Part shown: in pieces, positions 60,067-64,000 of the stretch
Layout of the letters: every line of letters starts with the position of its first letter
Position numbering within the stretch: the first letter of the stretch is position 1
NCBI GenBank assembly: GCA_951799425.1
Contig: OX637393.1
Coordinates: 25,190,744 to 25,254,743, forward strand
Length of the DNA stretch: 64,000 bases
Source of the DNA: Ilex aquifolium
Taxonomy: Eukaryota > Streptophyta > Magnoliopsida > Aquifoliales > Aquifoliaceae
Direction of reading: 5' to 3'
Program-made: the position numbers and the translations under genes
The notes under the pieces: generated by a model
The model's database searches: none
Told to the model about the DNA's origin: nothing
What the model saw: the letters and a program-made list of their open reading frames with translations, nothing else

Positions 60067-60697
60067 AGAGTGGTGGGAGATTCAATATCAATTTGCATTC
60101 CATAGAAATAATCATCCTCAAAACAGTCACTATGCTGAAGATGTTATTCTTCACAATTAGTAATTATGACATTAGTCAATGCAATAAAGTCATCTCTAAT
60201 TTCAGAAAATTGTTGGGCTACTTGGGCACTGACTTCAATTTGGTATAGCATAAACTCGTAAATAGTATTTTCCAATTTTTTTTTAGTTCAGTCCTCATAT
60301 GTTGGATAGTGGCAACATTCATTTGGTGGTGTGAGATCGGATGAAAAATTATAAGGTCCGTTCTCCCAATCTTAACTCGGATAACTCGTTGCAACATAAT
60401 GGTCGGGGTAAAAATTTTTGAGGGCCAATATTGAAATTGATCCTCTACATGCAAAGTCTTGAACCGTATAATTTAATGGGCACTCACTAGTGATATGCTC
60501 ATACTCATTACAAATCTCACACACAATTTCAAAATTTTGGGCATTTAACGCATTTTCATAAAAATTAGGAAACATAACATAAAACACAAACTACAACAAA
60601 CTATTTATAATTGAAACGACATACCTTGGCCCGTGATGAAAATCACGAGACTTACCTATGCCGTCCTAAATCACCTTCGATATGACGCTTAGCCTTC

Positions 60698-61536
60698 TGC
60701 TTGATCGCGTTTACCCTAATCTCCGGACACGAACCCTCGAATGTATATATGGCTTATGTGTGTAGGGAAATGTCATTCTCCCTCGGGTTCGATGCTAGAA
60801 ATGGGAAAAACGTGTGTGGATGAACAAAAATGTGAGTGTGTGCAAAAGTGCTCCCCAAGCGTAGAGAGACTTGTAATGTCGTGTTTTACTTGGAATGGGT
60901 ATTCCAAGGTCGTCTCCTCAGGGAAGGTTGGTCAAATTGTGGTGAAGGTGATTTTGTAAAAATGGAAAATTGTAAAATCTTGTGAATTGGTGTTTGAGTG
61001 AGTGAAGATTGCTGGTAAAATGCAATAAAAAACAAGGTTGGCTAATCCGAAGAGGTCATTCCAATGGGAATACCAAATCAACTCAATTCATTCAACCAAT
61101 GGTGCCTAGGTGCTTCATTGATTCTTAGGAAGTGAGGGACTAATGTGGATTATAGGCTCAAGCATACCCCATGACAAGTCTACGGTGTATCAAGAGCTCA
61201 CAACCACGTCCGCACTCAACCTAGTCAAACCAAGCACTTTACACTACGAGGTAGAATGGAGAAAATTTGATTTAGCATACCCAAGAGGAAGTTCCCCTTA
61301 AATTAGCCAACAAAAAGCTTAGATACTCATGTTTAAAGTAAAAACATTCATAATGTAAAGAGACATGCAGATGAAATGGACTGAAAATAGAGATGAAATG
61401 AAGCTTAGAACTTGTATTAATGCTAGGAGAAGGTAAACTACAAAGTAAAATTCATTTCATACCAAAATGGAAAGCTTAAAGACAAAACCCAGGTGAAAAT
61501 ATAAAAGTGCAAGAACATTGAATTAAACTTGATTAC
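60698..61536 (-). mobile_element. Family A LTR 3 (outer 5' LTR), truncated
   Basis: 839 bp corresponding to the U5-R part of the LTR. It is cut at 61537 where a different LTR starts (TGATGAGTGAGTTTTATACC). The U3 part is not seen before the window ends. Confidence 0.8.
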
Positions 61537-61770
61537 TGATGAGTGAGTTTTATACCTACGAATTGAGTACTTTCGGCTTGAGGAATTTACAAGTTTTCAA
61601 TTGTTTTATGTTCTTTTTTATTTGTTTTGTGTGTTTTGATGTTATTTGGTAGGAATCATCATTTGAAAGCAAACAAGATCATTTGGAAGGAAACAAGGTC
61701 AATTTGGAGCTTAAATGTTGGATTTTTGAAGGCTAAGCAACAAGGGAGGCTTTAGGCTTAAAAGGGGGGC

Positions 61771-61855
61771 AGCGCAGTTCCAGCGCCTTTTCAGCACAGG
61801 GGCGCCCATATACTGCCCAAGCAGCGCAGTTTCAGCGCCTTTTCAACGTAGCTGT
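61771..61855. repeat. Repeated GCAGCGCAGTTYCAGCGCC motif
   Basis: Two 27-bp direct copies with a GGGCGCCC palindrome between. It holds the same position relative to the TATA box as the palindrome clusters of other LTRs. Confidence 0.75.
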
Positions 61856-61945
61856 GCTTGTGTTGGCTCTTGACGTGAATTCCGACTTGTTTTTGACCTG
61901 AAATTGGACTCTAATGCCTCATATATGCTAGAGTTTGAGTGGGGA

Positions 61946-61953
61946 TATAAATA
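61946..61953 (+). promoter_or_regulatory. TATA box of the 61537 LTR
   Basis: TATAAATA about 90 bp after the GCAGCGCAGTT repeat pair. Confidence 0.5.
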
Positions 61954-62170
61954 TACTGATTTTGGGGGCTGAAAACATAAGGAGAAGACCAAGGATTGAT
62001 AGAAAATTGAAGGCAAGAATCGAAGGAACCGACACGAAGAAAATCGGGATTGAAGGCTAGAGAGGAGTTGGAGATTGCAACTAAGTTTTCATTCCTTTTC
62101 TCTTACTTTTACTTATTGATTTTCTAAGATGTTGTTTAATTTGAGAAGGATGTTTCTCAATTACATTATG

Positions 62171-64000
62171 TGACGCCCCAATTTTCGGGGGTCCTATATT
62201 ACCCGATGACCAACCGTCAACCCGCGGAAGTATCCGTGAATGCCCCTTAAACCCGACACCACGTCAAATAACATTCCTTTAACCGAAATCATAACCCACA
62301 ACTGTAAATTTAAATCAATTATTCATTTGGTCTAACCAAGACCCAGCGCACTTTGATTTACACTCCATTATAGTCCATTTACATCATTGGAGGAAGGGAA
62401 AACATAGATTGAAAATAGGACAAAGCAATTTAAAAATCAGAAATTTTTGGAGAGAGTATCGGTACACAGTACCGGTACCATACCATACCGGTACGCAGTA
62501 CCGGTACCCCGATGTACCGGTATACAGTACCGGTACTGTTAACCTATTGGAAAGGGGGTACCGGTACATATTGTACCGGTACTCTCTGCCCAGTTTTGCC
62601 ATTTTCAACCAATTTTCATTTCCAATCCATTCAAAACCTTTCCCAATTCATCAAATACATGTTTGACAAGGATTTCCATATAAAACATGGTTTGTACAAG
62701 TTCTATTACAATTAATTCCATATATTTACATATCAAAATGGAACTCTTACAAAAGCTTTACAAAATAACCATAAAAGCCACAAGCCGGCTTTCTTCAACC
62801 TTGAGGCTCGAAATGGGAGCCGTCCGTCGGTGTAAACCCCGCACCTGAAATGTTTTTCCCACAAAGGGTGAGCCACACTCAATAGGGTATCTCCTAATGA
62901 GGCTACTCCCCAACCTAAATGCATATGAAATGTTCACATGCCAAATTCAACAATTCATAACATTCCAAGCAAGGAAACATATTCAATGATGGAATTTGCA
63001 ATGCCATGCTATGGAATGAGGTGAGACCCACTCATGCATATCAACCAAGCCCTTCCCGGCTCCTCTACACATGCAAGTGCCAATGTGTACCAATCCGTCA
63101 TTTATGTTGCACATCAAATGACATTTCATTCTAGGGTCTTTATAGGGGTGGATGTTCATGGACTCACACCAAAGGTCACTCGACCTACACGGAATTCATG
63201 GACTTCCACCAACGGTTTCGTGTACACCGACACACTTTATGGGCTCATATACCAACGGAGTGCGTATCCAATCACCGGGTCTCTCACCCGAGGGATAGTC
63301 TAGCCCTTCTTGCTACCCCAACCCTAACAACCATGCAAACCGTGAGACTCGACTAGGTCATCAACCCGTATCACCCGAGTCCACTCGTCGTCCACCAAAC
63401 TTGGTGAAGACAACCACCATGCCCACACACCCACTAAATGCGATGTTCCCGTGCATATGCAATGTGATGTCCCATTGCAACAATAATACAATGTTCAATA
63501 TGGTATGAGTAACATATGAACATTTACAACACATTTCACACACTTTATGGCAAAATCATATCATAAGCATATAATTTCCATAAAACAATTTCCAAGCATG
63601 TTGTCACATAATCATGTTATCAACATCTTAAATTCTTCAAGGCATATACATAAACACATAACATGCCCACAATTCCATATAACCCAAGATTCACATTGGA
63701 TTAATTTCATGTACCCAATTCTAGAAATCTCATTTAGAAACTTCTAATTACCAATCCAATTAGAATTGATCTTTACCCAATTCCATAACCATTTCACCCA
63801 TATCAAACAAATAGGCAAGAGATACACATCCTATCATCCTACCCATTTCATTAAAACATTCTAGGTTTGGAATAAACCTTCGTAGGAAGAAACCCTACCT
63901 CTTGAAGCGTAAACCCACTTGGTAGACACCTTCAAGAATCTCTATCTTGCCCAAAACCCTTGATTCCTCCAAGCTCGATTTTGGAACTTCGGTGAAATTC
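62171..64000 (+). mobile_element. LTR of the 27303 type, running off the window
   Basis: Starts TGACGCCCCAATTTTCGGGGG and aligns with 27303-29721 through to the window end. The left neighbour is ttatg. Seven GTACCGGTAC-like motifs lie at 62469-62582. Coding-looking frames near 63034 are shared by both copies but are non-coding LTR sequence. Confidence 0.85.
62469..62582. repeat. Palindrome cluster: GTACCGGTAC, up to seven copies
   Basis: Perfect at 62469, 62498, 62527, 62558 and 62573; variants at 62485 and 62514. Confidence 0.93.

Larger units (their letters stand above)
57456..60587 (-). pseudogene. Gag-like ORF of internal unit 2, split by a solo LTR
   Basis: Same ORF as in unit 1. On minus from 60587 it includes CEICNEYEHITSEC; after the solo LTR 57700-60066 it resumes at 57699 with DCEKFNEVIISH and INLPSK. 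The zinc knuckle residues are identical to unit 1. Frameshifts differ slightly. It cannot make a full gag. Confidence 0.65.
41790..61536 (-). mobile_element. Tandem array of a non-autonomous LTR retrotransposon (family A)
   Basis: Three LTRs of one family on minus (41790-43121, 51271-53176 and 60698-61536) are separated by two copies of the same internal region. After subtraction of nested insertions and target copies, the internal regions are about 3,012 and 2,973 bp. Both begin with the same sequence next to the shared LTRs and both end in the same polypurine tract (AAGTTGGGGGGTG). The only coding trace is a gag-like ORF, so proteins must come from another element. The right-most LTR is cut off by another LTR at 61537. 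Confidence 0.85.
61537..62170 (+). mobile_element. 5' part of another LTR
   Basis: Starts TGATGAGTGAG. It has a repeated GCAGCGCAGTTYCAGCGCC motif (61771-61855), a TATA box at 61946-61953 and then is interrupted by the LTR at 62171. No end was seen. Confidence 0.6.

Noticed and set aside
1-64000. Search for tRNA, rRNA and other structured RNA genes
   Set aside because: Only SINE-embedded pol III boxes were seen; no cloverleaf or rRNA core was recognised by eye.

Overview
The window is plant nuclear DNA, most likely from a eudicot; the species cannot be named from the sequence. It is AT-rich and gene-poor and contains no bacterial or organellar features. The support for a plant is a FAR1-related (FRS) gene with GT-AG introns, a heavy-metal-associated (HIPP-type) exon, a plant mobile domain (PMD) ORF, a plant MAP3K fragment, and Copia and Ty3/Gypsy elements, one with the Athila-style primer-binding site.

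Layout. 0.4-3.7 kb: a FAR1-related gene with a one-base frameshift in its main exon but a coherent set of 3' exons. 4.65-4.88 kb: start of a MAP3K kinase domain, minus strand, broken. 5.8-11.9 kb: a decayed Copia element (gag, protease, integrase, RT, RNase H) with MITE-like and SINE insertions near its 3' end. 12.2-13.5 kb: remnants of a HIPP gene, minus strand, around a GGN/CCN microsatellite. 14.3-25.4 kb: a minus-strand Gypsy element carrying an antisense PMD ORF; a 1.87-kb solo LTR sits in the PMD in frame, and an internal inversion appears to have split the 5' LTR. 25.5 kb: a SINE with a 12-bp target duplication. 26.35-34.3 kb: a LINE-type RNase H pseudogene split by an Athila-like element (target duplication agtag), whose 5' LTR is itself split by a solo LTR (target duplication catac). 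34.5-39.7 kb: two LTR-like units head to tail. 41.8-61.5 kb: a minus-strand tandem array LTR-internal-LTR-internal-LTR of a non-autonomous retrotransposon (internal about 3.0 kb net), with nested solo LTRs at 45.5, 47.7, 54.7 and 57.7 kb. 61.5-64 kb: two further LTRs, the last running off the window.

Nothing here looks like an intact protein-coding gene with all parts present; the FAR1-related locus comes closest. Most of the history can be read from target-site duplications, and I verified base by base those at 16.2, 26.4, 27.3, 45.5, 47.7, 54.7 and 57.7 kb.

The most unusual signal is regulatory in appearance. At least twelve places in the LTRs and LTR-like stretches carry a cluster of short self-complementary motifs 10-16 bp long. 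The motif differs from LTR to LTR (GTACCGGTAC, ACGTTCGAACGT, AACCTTCCGGAAGGTT, AACCTACCGGTAGGTT, CGTCCGGACG, CGCTCGAGCG), even between copies that otherwise align along their length. In several copies the cluster lies beside a roughly 90-bp block shared by otherwise different LTRs, and in two it lies just upstream of a TATA box. I do not know of a described system with this behaviour.
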